DNA of 64,000 bases. Source: Bradyrhizobium sp. sGM-13 (GTDB lineage Bacteria; Pseudomonadota; Alphaproteobacteria; Rhizobiales; Xanthobacteraceae). The stretch's first letter is position 1, and each line of letters opens with the position of its first letter. The position numbers were made by a program, and so were the translations under genes. The notes under the pieces are model-generated. The model saw only the letters and a program-made list of their open reading frames with translations. It had not been told where the DNA came from and ran no database searches. Positions 18,061 to 26,729 of the stretch are shown here, piece after piece. The stretch lies in contig NZ_JAGWDK010000010.1 of the NCBI RefSeq assembly GCF_018398875.1, positions 124,001 through 188,000 of the forward strand, in the 5' to 3' direction.

Positions 18061-18774
18061 CTACGCCGCGATCTTCTGGAGCAGCGCCATCAGCGCCACG
18101 GGCGCGGTGACATTCGGCGCATGGCTGGCGTCGATCTCGTAATAGCTCCAGGCGGGATCAACCTTCGTCATCCTGGCGAATGGTCCGAAGGTGTCAGCGG
18201 GCGTGATGCGGGTGGCGTAGATGTAGCTGCGCGGCAGCGTCAGCGCGCCGCCCTGCAGCTTGAGCTTGGTCTCGAAACACTTGATCGGCATGTCGACGCG
18301 ACGCGCGTTGAGCCATTCGACGTCGGCGGGCGACGTATCTGGCGGCGTCGGGTTTGGCGGCACGCGCCAGCCATCGCCGCTCTTTGCAAGCTCCTGCATC
18401 CGCGCCCGCCCCGCCTCATTCAAATCGAGCAGCGACTGGCCGTCCTGCGGCACGAAGGCGTCGATATAAATGAGCTGCTTGATTTTATCACGGGCGGGGT
18501 CGGCGACGCCGGTCGCGACCATGCCGCCGTAGCTGTGGCCGATCAGCACGAAGTCCCTTAGATCTTCATACTCGATGACGGCAAGTATGTCTTCGATATG
18601 CGAATTGAGATCGATCCCCGGATGCGCCAGATGCGCGCGCTCGCCGAGACCGCTGTAGGTTGGCGTGATCAGGCGATGCCCGGCGGCCTGCATCAGCGGA
18701 TGCATCTTCTTCCAGGCCCAGCCCGCGGACCACGCGCCGTGACAAACGAGGAAGGTTTTTGGAGTTACGCTCAT
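18061..18774 (-). CDS. Alpha/beta hydrolase, paralogous to the gene at 16164
   Basis: 237 aa from the ATG at 18772-18774 (GGTGGG upstream). LVCHGAWSAGWAWKKMHPLM carries the HGAW oxyanion motif, IGHSYGGMVATGVADPARDK the nucleophile, and YYEIDASHAPNVTAP the C-terminal His. It shares the FVPLDGQ/FVPQDGQ and VADxxxDxIKxLxYxxAFVP pattern with the hydrolase at 16164, so the two are paralogues. Probable esterase; substrate unknown. Confidence 0.88.
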   Translation of the reverse strand: MSVTPKTFLVCHGAWSAGWAWKKMHPLMQAAGHRLITPTYSGLGERAHLAHPGIDLNSHIEDILAVIEYEDLRDFVLIGHSYGGMVATGVADPARDKIKQLIYIDAFVPQDGQSLLDLNEAGRARMQELAKSGDGWRVPPNPTPPDTSPADVEWLNARRVDMPIKCFETKLKLQGGALTLPRSYIYATRITPADTFGPFARMTKVDPAWSYYEIDASHAPNVTAPVALMALLQKIAA

Positions 18775-18865
18775 CGGCCCGTTTCCCACCAAGTTATTGT
18801 TGAAGGCTTGGATTGCGATAGTACCTGTCCGCCGCGTCGTGTAAACGTCGGTACAAATTGCATGT

Positions 18866-18968
18866 CGTCATTCCGGAGCGATGCGAAGCATCGAACTATG
18901 GGGCGCCATTGCGCCCCTGAGAATTTCGAGATTCCGGGTCTGGTCCTTCGGACTATCCCGGAATGACG
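18866..18968. repeat. Dispersed palindromic repeat
   Basis: About 100 bp with ends CGTCATTCCGG and CCCGGAATGACG. Inside are two smaller hairpins (GATGCGAAGCATC and GGGCGCCATTGCGCCC). Related units occur at 40146 and 58636. It sits between the minus-strand hydrolase and the plus-strand permease, just before the latter's ribosome binding site. Confidence 0.8.
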
Positions 18969-18984
18969 TGAGGGAAAGAGAAGA

Positions 18985-19728
18985 GTGGATCTAACCACCT
19001 ACGTTATCCTACTTGCCGGCGCGCTCGCTGGCGGTTTTGTCTCCGGACTTTCCGGTTTCGGCACGGCGCTGATGGCGCTGGGGATCTGGCTTTATATCTT
19101 GCCGCCGGCCATTGCCGTGCCGCTAGTCCTGATCTGTTCGGTCAGTTCGCAAATCTCGACGCTGCCGTCGATGTGGAAAGTTCTCGACTTCAAGCTGGCG
19201 TGGCCGTTCGTCGCCGGCGGCCTTGTCGGCATGCCGATCGGGGCGCTGCTGGTCGCGCGCGCCGACCCGCAAAACTTCAAGCTCAGCGTCGGCGTGATGC
19301 TGCTGGTATTTCCCACCGGACTCTATTTCATCCGCAAGCCGATGGCCTTCCGCTTCGGCGGCCGGCCGGCAGACGCAGCCGTCGGATTTGCCGGCGGCAT
19401 CCTCGGCGGCCTCGCCGGCCTATCGGGCCCGCTGCCGACCTTGTGGGCCAGCATCCGCGGCTGGACCAAGGACCAGCGCCGCGGCGTCTTCCAGATCTTC
19501 AACGGCAGCGTGCTCGGCGCCGCGCTCATGCTGCAGATCGCCAGCGGCTTTGTTGAATTCGACGTGTTCTGGCTGGCGATGCTGGCGCTGCCCGGCACGC
19601 TGATCGGTGCCCGTCTTGGCATGCGCACCTATCACGCCCTCAATGATCGAAACTTCTACGACGTCGTGCTGGCTCTGCTGTTTCTTTCCGGGGTCGGATT
19701 GGTGTGGAGCAGCATTGCTCCGAGATAG
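18985..19728 (+). CDS. TauE/SafE-family membrane permease
   Basis: 247 aa, GTG start with AGGGAAAG upstream. About eight hydrophobic segments are seen, with the family glycine-rich repeats GALAGGFVSGLSGFGTALMAL (start) and GFAGGILGGLAGLSGPLPTLW (middle), the duplicated signature of TauE/SafE (DUF81) proteins. These export sulfite, sulfoacetate or related organic anions, but the substrate here is unknown. Confidence 0.9.
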   Translation: MDLTTYVILLAGALAGGFVSGLSGFGTALMALGIWLYILPPAIAVPLVLICSVSSQISTLPSMWKVLDFKLAWPFVAGGLVGMPIGALLVARADPQNFKLSVGVMLLVFPTGLYFIRKPMAFRFGGRPADAAVGFAGGILGGLAGLSGPLPTLWASIRGWTKDQRRGVFQIFNGSVLGAALMLQIASGFVEFDVFWLAMLALPGTLIGARLGMRTYHALNDRNFYDVVLALLFLSGVGLVWSSIAPR

Positions 19729-19800
19729 CCGCGCATAGCCGCCATGTGCTCCGAGTAGATTGCTGTACGCTGACCTGCAAAGCGGCTAACCAATCGCGTC

Positions 19801-20733
19801 ATGAGCTCCCCTGCTTCGCGCGAGCGCCTCGGCCTGTTGCTGGGCTTCATCGGCATGGCGATCTTCGGCGGCACGCTGCCGGCGACGCGGATTGCGGTTG
19901 CGGAAATTGATCCGATTGCACTGACCGCGCTGCGCACCGCGATCGCCGGGCTGTGCTCGCTGGCGCTCCTTCTGGTGCTACGCCGACCGCTGCCGCCGCG
20001 CGCGCTGTGGCTGCAACTGATCATTGCGATGCTTTGCGTCGCGATCCTCTTTCCGCTGTTGATGTCGATGGGCATGCAGCGGGTCGACGCCTCGCATGGC
20101 GGCGTGGTGCTGGGCGTACTGCCGATCGCCACCGCGCTGGTCGCCGTCGCCATCACTCATGAGCGGCCACGGCCGCTGTTCTGGATCGCCTCCGTGGCCG
20201 GCGCCGCGCTGGTGATCGCATTCGCATTGCGGCAAGGCGGCGGCGCGCTTGTCGCCGGTGACTTATTCCTGTTCGCATCGGTTGTCGTCGCCGCGATCGG
20301 CTACGCATTCTCCGGCCGGCTCACCTCGCAAATGCCGGGCTGGGAGGTCATAAGCTGGATTCTGGTGATTGCGCTGCCGCTGTCGATCCCGGCAGCCGTG
20401 CTGACCATGCCCGCCGATATCACTCACATCGCGCTGAAACCCTGGCTCGGGCTGCTCTACGTCGCATTGTTCTCGCAATGGATCGGCTTCTTCGCGTGGA
20501 ATGCGGGGTTAGCGATGGGCGGCATCGCGCGGGTTTCGCAGATCCAGTTGCTGCAACCCTTCATCACCTTTGCGCTCGCGGCGTTCTTCAACGGCGAGAC
20601 CATCACGCTGCAGATCCTGCTGTTCGCTGCTGCCGTCGTGGTGACGGTCGCCATTTCGACGCGCACGCGGGCCAAGCCGGCGCCGTCACTGCCGCAGCGA
20701 GATCGCGAGCCGCCTCAGCTCGCGGCGTCCTGA
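19801..20733 (+). CDS. EamA/DMT-family transporter
   Basis: 310 aa with about ten hydrophobic segments arranged as two EamA repeats (first FIGMAIFGGTLPATRIAV; second FASVVVAAIGYAFSGRL). The C-terminus is hydrophilic and basic. Drug/metabolite exporter family; substrate not predictable. It lies 72 bp downstream of the TauE-like gene on the same strand. Confidence 0.9.
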   Translation: MSSPASRERLGLLLGFIGMAIFGGTLPATRIAVAEIDPIALTALRTAIAGLCSLALLLVLRRPLPPRALWLQLIIAMLCVAILFPLLMSMGMQRVDASHGGVVLGVLPIATALVAVAITHERPRPLFWIASVAGAALVIAFALRQGGGALVAGDLFLFASVVVAAIGYAFSGRLTSQMPGWEVISWILVIALPLSIPAAVLTMPADITHIALKPWLGLLYVALFSQWIGFFAWNAGLAMGGIARVSQIQLLQPFITFALAAFFNGETITLQILLFAAAVVVTVAISTRTRAKPAPSLPQRDREPPQLAAS

Positions 20734-20815
20734 TCGAAACCAGCGCATCGCGCGAGCCCCTCTCGGTGCCAGAAAACATATTCCGACATCGATCGGGTTC
20801 GCAACAATACGGCTC

Positions 20816-22618
20816 TCACTCCGCCGCCGAAATGCGGCTGAACTCGGTGGCCTGCAGCTCGAACAGCCCGCGATAGATGCCGCCGGGGCGCGCCGTCAGC
20901 GCCGCATGCGTGCCCTGCTCGACGATCTCGCCGCGGTCGAACACCAGGATGCGGTCGAGGCTGCGCACCGTCGACAGCCGGTGCGCGATCACGATCGAGG
21001 TCCGTCCCTTCATCAGCCGCTCCATCGCCTGCTGGATCAGGCCCTCTGACTCTGAGTCAAGGCTCGAGGTTGCCTCGTCCAGGATCAGCACCGGCGCGTC
21101 CGCCAGGAACGCGCGAGCCAACGCGACGCGCTGCCGTTCGCCACCCGACAGCTTGACGCCGCGCTCGCCGACCAGCGTGCCGTAGCCCTTCGGCAGCCGC
21201 AGGATGAAGTCATGCGCGTTGGCGAGCCGCGCCGCCTGCTCGATCGCCGCCATGCTGGCGCCCGGCCGGCCATAGGCGATATTCTCGGCCAGCGTGCGGT
21301 GAAACAGGATTGGCTCCTGCTGCACGATCGCGATCTGGCTGCGCAGCGATTGCTGCGTGGCTTTCGCGACATCCTGACCGTCGATCAGGATTTTCCCGCC
21401 GCCGATATCGTAGAGCCGCTGCACCAGCTTGACGAACGTGGTCTTGCCGGAGCCGGAGCGGCCGACCAGACCGACCCGTTCGCCGGCGCGGATCTCGACC
21501 GACAGTCCATCATAGAGCGGCGCGCGGTGGCCGCCGTAATGGAACGTCACGTCGTCGAACACGATTCGGCCGCCCTGGATGTCGATCGGCTTGGCATCCG
21601 GCGCATCGGCGATGCCAATCGGCTCGTCGTGAATCGCGACCAGCTCCTCCATGTCATTGACCGAGCGCTGCAGGTTGTTGATGTGCATGCCGACGTCACG
21701 CAGATATGCATGAATGATGTAGTAGCTGGTCAGCACGTAGGTGACGTCACCCGGCGTGGCGCGGCCGGCGATCCACAGCAGGATCGCCCCGCCGATCACC
21801 GAGCCGCGAAAGCACAACAGCACGGCAAGTTGCGCCGTCGAGGTGTAGTTATAGCGGTACCACGTCCGACGCACCCGCGTGCGCCAGCGTCCGACGACGC
21901 CGGCCAGCCGCGCATCCTCGCGCGCTTCCGCGCCGAAGGACTTTACCACCGCGTTGCAGGTCAAGGCATCCGCCAGCGTGCCGCCGACCTTGGTGTCCCA
22001 AGCGTTGGAGACGCGCGCAGCCGGCGCGATGTAGTTCACCGAGAACGCCATCGTCATCGAGACATAGATGACGGTGCCGACCGCGATGACCGCGCCTAGC
22101 ACCGGCCAGTGCAGCCCGAGCAGGATCATCGAGCCGACCAGCACAAATAGCGACGGCAGCAGCGCCATCAAGATGGTGTCGTTGAGCAGGTCGAGCGCCC
22201 ACATGCCGCGCGTGATCTTGCGCACGGTGGAGCCGGCAAACGAGTTGGCGTGCCAGTCGGTCGAGAAGCGCTGCACGCGCGCGAAAGCGTCGCGCGACAC
22301 GTCTGACATGGTCGTGAGCGTGAACGGCACGATCGCCTGCAGGCCGGTCAGGCGCAGGATTATCGACACGAATCCGAGCGCGACGATCCCGCCGAAGGCT
22401 GCAAACGCAGCCTGTCGCGCGCCCGGATCGGAGGTGCCCAGCGTCAGCGCATCGACCAGCCGGCCGGAGAAGATCGGCATGAACAGGTCGGCCGCCGTTG
22501 CCCCCAACAGGCCGCCGGTTACGACGGCGGCGCGGCCGGGCTGTTGCAGCCAGTGGCGGAACACGAACGGGATCACCACGCGTATCGCCGCGGGACGTTT
22601 GTCTGTTTGAAAGGTCAT
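20816..22618 (-). CDS. ABC exporter, fused permease and ATPase
   Basis: 600 aa half-transporter. An N-terminal six-helix membrane domain (~40-330) is followed by an ATPase with Walker A GLVGRSGSGKTTFVKLV, signature LSGGERQRVALARA, Walker B PVLILDEATSSLDS and the switch His in IVIAHRLSTV. The family includes lipid, peptide and multidrug exporters; it probably homodimerises. It stands alone, convergent with the EamA gene. Confidence 0.94.
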   Translation of the reverse strand: MTFQTDKRPAAIRVVIPFVFRHWLQQPGRAAVVTGGLLGATAADLFMPIFSGRLVDALTLGTSDPGARQAAFAAFGGIVALGFVSIILRLTGLQAIVPFTLTTMSDVSRDAFARVQRFSTDWHANSFAGSTVRKITRGMWALDLLNDTILMALLPSLFVLVGSMILLGLHWPVLGAVIAVGTVIYVSMTMAFSVNYIAPAARVSNAWDTKVGGTLADALTCNAVVKSFGAEAREDARLAGVVGRWRTRVRRTWYRYNYTSTAQLAVLLCFRGSVIGGAILLWIAGRATPGDVTYVLTSYYIIHAYLRDVGMHINNLQRSVNDMEELVAIHDEPIGIADAPDAKPIDIQGGRIVFDDVTFHYGGHRAPLYDGLSVEIRAGERVGLVGRSGSGKTTFVKLVQRLYDIGGGKILIDGQDVAKATQQSLRSQIAIVQQEPILFHRTLAENIAYGRPGASMAAIEQAARLANAHDFILRLPKGYGTLVGERGVKLSGGERQRVALARAFLADAPVLILDEATSSLDSESEGLIQQAMERLMKGRTSIVIAHRLSTVRSLDRILVFDRGEIVEQGTHAALTARPGGIYRGLFELQATEFSRISAAE

Positions 22619-22941
22619 GGCGTCATCCGGCTGCGCGAATGGCGCAAACCGGCTCCATCTGGTTTTGACGCGCGGGGCGGCCTCGGGCCGAACGCATGCG
22701 TCGTTGAAAACTGTCGTTAAGTCGTTGGGAAGTTTGGAAAGATTGGGCGTCAGGCCCGGCAGAGATCGCGCTCAGCGACGCGACCGAAAAACCAGCACAA
22801 GCATCGGACGCGAGGGCGCGATCTGCGAATACATCAAAATCATGCAAATCTCCCCGGTTCGAGCGACAATGCGCAGCTTATAAATGCATCGCGGGTGATT
22901 TGCAACATGACAAGGGCGTGAGCGGCGTTGTTACGCCGCTT
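22619..22941. other. Intergenic stretch without a supported gene
   Basis: 323 bp between the ABC exporter start and the MFS gene end. It should hold the ABC exporter promoter. No convincing coding frame was found. A hairpin (AGCGGCG, 6-nt loop, CGCCGCT) occupies 22921-22940, immediately after the MFS stop codon. Confidence 0.5.
22921..22940. terminator. Hairpin after the MFS gene, possible terminator
   Basis: Perfect 7-bp stem AGCGGCG/CGCCGCT with a TTGTTA loop, one base beyond the stop codon of the minus-strand efflux gene. A T-run follows only on the plus strand (CTTTTA), so termination of the minus-strand transcript is uncertain. Confidence 0.4.
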
Positions 22942-24525
22942 TTAATGCGCGTCGCCGCCAAGCGCCGCTGCGGAAGGTTTTTTTAGAACCATCACCAGCA
23001 GGCTCAGGCCGAAATAGAACACGGCCAGCATGAAGAAGGCGTCGCCATAGCCCATCACCACGGCCTGGCGGTGCACGATCTGCGACAATTGCTTCATCGC
23101 CATCAGCGCGGCGTCACCCATGCCCTGCATGCGCTGGATGAACATGTTGAGAGTATCGACCGCGGCGGCGTTGCCCCAGGTGACGCGGTCGTGCAGACGC
23201 GAGATATGCAGGTCGGTGCGCTGGTTCAGCACCTGGTTGATGACGGCGAGGCCCACCGCACCGCCGAGATTGCGCGTCAGGTTGAACAGGCCCGAGGCGT
23301 TCTTCACCCGCTCCGGCGCCAGCGTGCCGAGCGCGATCGTGTTGGTCGGCACTATCACCAGCATCAAGCCGGCTCCGCGCAAAATCTGCGGCAGCAGCAA
23401 TTCGTAGAAATCATACTCTTTCGTCATCCAGGTCATCAGGTACGAGCCGAGCGCGAACAGCACAAGACCGATCGCGATCAGGTAGCGCACGTCGTACTTC
23501 GCCATCAGCCGCCCCACGACCGGGGCAGTGAGGAACATGGCGATACCAGAGACGAACATGGTCTCACCGATCATCATCGGGCTGTAGCCGCGCACTTCGG
23601 CGAGGTAACGCGGATACATATAGGTGAGGCCGTAAAGGCCGACGCCGACGCAGAACGAGATCAGGCAGCAGAGGCTGAAATTGCGGTCGGTGAAGGTCCT
23701 GAGGTCGACGATCGGCTCTCGCACGCTGAGCACGCGCCAGAAGAAGGCGATCGCCGAGATCGCACAGATCGCGGCGCAGACCGCGACCGAGGTGTCTTCC
23801 AGCCATTGCGACTGCGGTCCCTCCTCCAGCACATATTCGAGCGTGCCGAGGAAGCCGGCCATGAACAGCAGGCCCCACCAGTCGAAATGCTCGAGCAGCG
23901 CGAAATTCGGCTTGTCGAAATCGCATAGCACCCACACGCCGATGGTGATGCCGATGCCGGGAACGATGTTGATGAAGAACAGCCAGTGCCACGACATCGT
24001 GTCTGTAATGAAACCGCCGACCGTCGGCCCGATCGTCGGCGCCAGTGTCGCGACCAGGCCGATGATCGGAGCGACGATATGGATTTTCGAACGCGGAAAC
24101 ACCGTATAGGCGGATGCGAACACGGTCGGGATCATGCCCGCGCCCAAAAATCCCTGGATCGCGCGCCACACGATCATCTGCTCGATAGTCGAGGCAAATC
24201 CGCAGAAGAAGCTCGCGATGGTGAAGCCCGAGGCGGAAATCGCAAACAGCAGACGCGTGCCGAACGCGCGCGACAGGAAACCGGAGAGCGGGATCGCAAT
24301 CACCTCGGCGATCAGGTACGAGGTCTGCACCCACGACACTTCGCTGGAACTGGCGGAAAGGCCGGCCTGAATCTGCTGCAGCGATGCCGAGACGACCTGG
24401 ATGTCCAGGATCGACATGAACATCCCGAAGACCATGATGAGAAACGCAAACAGCCGCCGCCGCGGGATGCGCTCGTCGGCCGCTGCGTTCATCAGAGAAG
24501 GCGCTGCGGTGGTGGCGTCGGCCAT
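22942..24525 (-). CDS. DHA2-family efflux MFS permease (EmrB-like)
   Basis: 527 aa with about 14 hydrophobic segments. Motifs include the start FGMFMSILDIQVVSASLQQIQ, LSGFLSRAFGTRLLF (MFS motif A) and IIGLVATLAPTIGPTVGGF (antiporter motif C). The N-terminus reads like EmrB/FarB. It works with the HlyD-type adaptor encoded just upstream, and an outer-membrane factor elsewhere, to expel hydrophobic compounds. Substrate range unknown. Confidence 0.94.
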   Translation of the reverse strand: MADATTAAPSLMNAAADERIPRRRLFAFLIMVFGMFMSILDIQVVSASLQQIQAGLSASSSEVSWVQTSYLIAEVIAIPLSGFLSRAFGTRLLFAISASGFTIASFFCGFASTIEQMIVWRAIQGFLGAGMIPTVFASAYTVFPRSKIHIVAPIIGLVATLAPTIGPTVGGFITDTMSWHWLFFINIVPGIGITIGVWVLCDFDKPNFALLEHFDWWGLLFMAGFLGTLEYVLEEGPQSQWLEDTSVAVCAAICAISAIAFFWRVLSVREPIVDLRTFTDRNFSLCCLISFCVGVGLYGLTYMYPRYLAEVRGYSPMMIGETMFVSGIAMFLTAPVVGRLMAKYDVRYLIAIGLVLFALGSYLMTWMTKEYDFYELLLPQILRGAGLMLVIVPTNTIALGTLAPERVKNASGLFNLTRNLGGAVGLAVINQVLNQRTDLHISRLHDRVTWGNAAAVDTLNMFIQRMQGMGDAALMAMKQLSQIVHRQAVVMGYGDAFFMLAVFYFGLSLLVMVLKKPSAAALGGDAH

Positions 24526-24575
24526 GGTCAGCTCGGCACAGGCGCCGGGTTTTCGCCCGGGGGCTTCAAGAATAA

Positions 24576-25874
24576 TTACTGCGGTTGAACCATCCCGGGC
24601 GCATCGAGGTCGGCCTCGCTGTCGGCGTCGGCTGCGCCCTCGCGGGTGTCGACGGTGGTGTAGACGGACATGCCGGCGCGCAGCAGGTTCTGCTTCGCGA
24701 CTTCCTTCGGCACGCGAATGCGAACCGGCAGCCGCTGCACGATCTTGGTGAAATTGCCGGTGGCGTTGTCCGGCGGCAGCAACGTGAACACCGATCCCGC
24801 CGCCGGTGAAATGCTGTCGACGACGCCGGCGAATTTGCGATGGCCGTAGGCATCGACCGAGATCTTCACCGGCTGGCCCGGACGGATGCGCTTGAGCTGG
24901 GTTTCCTTGTAATTGGCGTCGATGAAGACGTCGTTGAGCGGCACCACATTGGCAAGCCGCTGCCCGGCCTGGATGAAATCGCCGGCATTGACGAGCCGAT
25001 TGGAGAAGGTGCCGTCGACGGGCGCGCGCACCGAGGTAAAGGCAAGGTCGCGTTCCGCCTTGGCAAGCTGGCTCTGCAACTCCACGAGCTGCGCGCGCGC
25101 CTCGGCCTGCTGCGCCTTCGTCACCTCGACATTGTCGCGCGCGGCGTCATAGGCCGCCTGCGCCGATTTCACCGCGGCGAGGCTCTGGTCGCGGCCGGCT
25201 TCGGAGACCTCGAAGGCGGCGCGTGAGGCAAAGCCCTTGGTGCTCAGCGCCTGCTGGCGATCGAAGTCGAGGCCTGCGCGCTTCATCGCCGCTTCCGCGG
25301 AAGCGAGCTGCGCCCTGGTCTGCTCGACAGCGCTTTCGAGCGCCGTGACCTGACGGCCGATACGGTCGATGGTGGCCTGCTGGGTCGCGATCTTGCTGCG
25401 CGCGGCTTCCACCGCGATGCGGTAGTCGCCGTCGTCGATCCTGAAGATCACGTCACCGGCGCGAACGAGCGAATTGTCGCGGGGCAGGATAGCCGCGACA
25501 TGGCCCGATACCCGGGCGCCCAGCGTGGTGTTGTTGGCGCGAACGTAAGCATCGTCCGTCGAGACATAGAAGCGCCCGACGAGAACGAAGTAGACGGCGT
25601 ATCCGATCGCGGCCAGCGCGAGCAAGCCGAGCGCGCCGATCATGACGAATTTGCGCTTGCCCGGTTTCGCCGCCGGTGCATCGACGGACGCCGCGGCTGG
25701 CTTTTCAGTTGCGGGAGCGCCGGGCGGCTCCGCGGGACGACGCCTGGTTTCTTCCGCGACGTAAGTCCGCAACTGATCGGCGAGCTGAGAGCTCGCCTCA
25801 GGCGCGGCTTCGTCCTGAGCCCCGTCCGGTTCGGCGCGAACGACGCGTGCGGCCTGGTCTCTCGCTGCGGCCAT
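24576..25874 (-). CDS. HlyD/EmrA-family membrane fusion protein
   Basis: 432 aa; ATG preceded by GGGAGG. A ~80-residue Ala/Pro-rich cytoplasmic tail precedes one membrane anchor (FVMIGALGLLALAAIGYAVYFVL), then the adaptor domains: DDAYVRANNTTLGARVSGHV, a long coiled-coil hairpin (~150-260) and a beta-barrel with PGQPVKISVDAY. It links the EmrB-like pump to an outer-membrane channel. It is 50 bp upstream of the pump gene in one operon. Confidence 0.94.
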   Translation of the reverse strand: MAAARDQAARVVRAEPDGAQDEAAPEASSQLADQLRTYVAEETRRRPAEPPGAPATEKPAAASVDAPAAKPGKRKFVMIGALGLLALAAIGYAVYFVLVGRFYVSTDDAYVRANNTTLGARVSGHVAAILPRDNSLVRAGDVIFRIDDGDYRIAVEAARSKIATQQATIDRIGRQVTALESAVEQTRAQLASAEAAMKRAGLDFDRQQALSTKGFASRAAFEVSEAGRDQSLAAVKSAQAAYDAARDNVEVTKAQQAEARAQLVELQSQLAKAERDLAFTSVRAPVDGTFSNRLVNAGDFIQAGQRLANVVPLNDVFIDANYKETQLKRIRPGQPVKISVDAYGHRKFAGVVDSISPAAGSVFTLLPPDNATGNFTKIVQRLPVRIRVPKEVAKQNLLRAGMSVYTTVDTREGAADADSEADLDAPGMVQPQ

Positions 25875-25954
25875 TACCGGCCTCCCATTTCAAATGTCGC
25901 GATGCATGAGGCCACAGAAACCCGCCGCAGTGGCGCCTCAAACTCAAAATATCA

Positions 25955-25975
25955 TTGACCGAACGGTTCGGTCAA
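25955..25975. promoter_or_regulatory. Palindromic operator between the efflux operon and its TetR gene
   Basis: A 21-bp perfect inverted repeat, arms TTGACCGAAC and GTTCGGTCAA around one central base. It lies in the divergent intergenic region, 80 bp from the adaptor gene start and 87 bp from the TetR start. Symmetry and position make it the probable binding site of the TetR protein encoded at 26062. Confidence 0.8.
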
Positions 25976-26061
25976 GCTAGGTTGCTACCGTACCGATCAT
26001 AAAGCGAGAAAAGACTTCCTGCTATATCCCGGGTTGAATTCCTGCGGGAGAAGATAAACCA

Positions 26062-26703
26062 ATGGTTGCACCCACGGCAAACACGTTTCATCCCTTAGGT
26101 GAGGAGGACAGTTCGAAGCGCCGCCAGATTTTGGACGGCGGGCGAAAGGTGTTCATGGATCTGGGCTTTGATGGGGCCAGCATGAACGAGATCGCGCGGT
26201 CGGCCGGCGTCTCCAAAGGCACGCTTTACGTTTACTTCGCCGACAAGAGCCGGCTGTTCGAGGCCATCGTCGAGGATGACGCGCTCGAAAAAAGCAAGAT
26301 CGCGTACAATCTCGATCCCAAACGCGATGTCGAAACCACGCTGCGCGAATTCGGCCGAACCTATATCGGTTCGATCTGCCGGCCGGGCGGCGGTTCTTCG
26401 ATCCGCACGGTAATGGCAATCGCCGAGCGGATGCCGGAGGTCGGACGCCAGTTCTACGGCAACGTGCTGGCAAAGACGGTCAACCGCCTCGCCGAATATC
26501 TGCAGGCCCATGTCCGATCGAACGATCTTGCGATCGACGATTGCGGCCTCGCCGCCGCGCAATTCCTGCAGATGTGCCAGGCGACGCTGTTTCTGCCGTT
26601 CGTGTTTCAGGCCGAGCCGGCGCCATCGGCAGAGCGCATCGCGCACGTGGTCGACAGCGCGACGCGGATGTTTCTGGCGACATATCGGGCGAAGCCTGCG
26701 TAA
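26062..26703 (+). CDS. TetR/AcrR-family regulator of the efflux operon
   Basis: 213 aa. HTH at about residues 20-65 (RRQILDGGRKVFMDLGFDG, then NEIARSAGVSKGTLYVYFADKSRLFEAIV). The C-terminal ligand domain resembles the AefR-like TetR_C_7 type. It is divergent from the HlyD/MFS operon with a palindromic operator in between, so it most likely represses both its own gene and the pump. Confidence 0.92.
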   Translation: MVAPTANTFHPLGEEDSSKRRQILDGGRKVFMDLGFDGASMNEIARSAGVSKGTLYVYFADKSRLFEAIVEDDALEKSKIAYNLDPKRDVETTLREFGRTYIGSICRPGGGSSIRTVMAIAERMPEVGRQFYGNVLAKTVNRLAEYLQAHVRSNDLAIDDCGLAAAQFLQMCQATLFLPFVFQAEPAPSAERIAHVVDSATRMFLATYRAKPA

Positions 26704-26729
26704 GGCCGGCCTCGCCTTCCCGTCATGTC

